From JAAUQA01 sp036351435 (lineage in GTDB: Bacteria > Pseudomonadota > Gammaproteobacteria > Competibacterales > Competibacteraceae), in NCBI GenBank assembly GCA_036351435.1, contig JAZBPA010000437.1, forward strand, positions 1 to 5,465: 5,465 nt of DNA. Direction: 5' to 3'. The position numbers were made by a program, and so were the translations under genes. The notes below the pieces were generated by a model. The model saw only the letters and a program-made list of their open reading frames with translations. It did no database searches and had not been told where the DNA came from. Shown here one piece after another: positions 5,398-5,465 of the stretch (its first letter is position 1; the number at the start of each line of letters is the position of its first letter).

Positions 5398-5465
5398 CTA
5401 AATCTGTATCCCGGATAAGGCCATAAATCCCATGGACATGAGACCGATGGTCATGAACGCAATGC
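5398..5465 (-). pseudogene. Possible frameshifted 3' end of a membrane protein (partial)
   Basis: On the minus strand one frame enters from the right edge and reads a hydrophobic, Met-rich segment (IAFMTIGLMSMGFMA) before TAG at 5400-5398. A second frame, directly after the same point, reads YPGYRFRHYKKKEAA and a stop near 5373. Removing one T from the 'ccttat' run (about 5420) would join them into a membrane helix followed by an aromatic and basic cytoplasmic tail, a common protein terminus. This may be a real frameshift, a sequencing error or chance, since only 22 codons are visible. The gene would lie directly upstream of the anti-sigma factor; I do not recognise it. Confidence 0.2.

Noticed and set aside
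1..5465. CRISPR array, tRNA, rRNA, insertion sequence or transposase
   Set aside because: No regularly spaced repeats with spacers, no recognisable RNA gene sequence, and no transposase motifs or terminal inverted repeats were seen. The only tandem repeat is inside the histidine-repeat gene.

Overview
The window looks like a piece of a Gram-negative, probably gammaproteobacterial, chromosome. The reasons are an NtrC-type sigma-54 activator with a textbook GAFTGA loop, a -24/-12 promoter, Sec-exported periplasmic proteins, an RskA-type anti-sigma factor and a periplasmic type-1 copper protein. The genus cannot be read from the sequence. The first ~800 bases are visibly richer in A+T than the rest.

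Layout, left to right. Bases 1-126 may hold the 3' end of an unrecognised plus-strand gene. Bases 127-307 form an apparent regulatory region: a 25-bp imperfect dyad (148-172), a 12-bp perfect palindrome (187-198), an IHF-like site (209-221) and a -24/-12 sigma-54 promoter (241-257) ending at a good ribosome binding site. It drives a small secreted histidine-rich protein (308-694) built of three exact-length 31-residue repeats. After a 157-bp gap comes a plus-strand regulatory operon: a stand-alone receiver protein (852-1220), an NtrC/AtoC-type activator (1217-2605, ATGA overlap) and a membrane histidine kinase (2629-4062). Converging on it from the right are two minus-strand genes: an RskA-like membrane anti-sigma factor (5347-4664) followed by a periplasmic cupredoxin with a Met/His-rich insert (4619-4095). 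Bases 5348-5465 hold the anti-sigma leader and possibly the broken 3' end of another minus-strand membrane protein.

How the parts may fit. The kinase would sense a periplasmic or envelope signal and phosphorylate the activator, and possibly the stand-alone receiver. The activator would then open the only convincing -24/-12 promoter found in the intergenic regions, the one in front of the histidine-rich secreted protein. The neighbouring CopI-like cupredoxin suggests a metal (copper) theme, with the histidine-repeat protein as a periplasmic metal-binding or buffering effector. The protein families and the promoter geometry are visible in the sequence. The signal, the metal and the regulatory link are inference. 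The most novel-looking component is the 31-residue histidine-repeat protein and its dedicated sigma-54 circuit.
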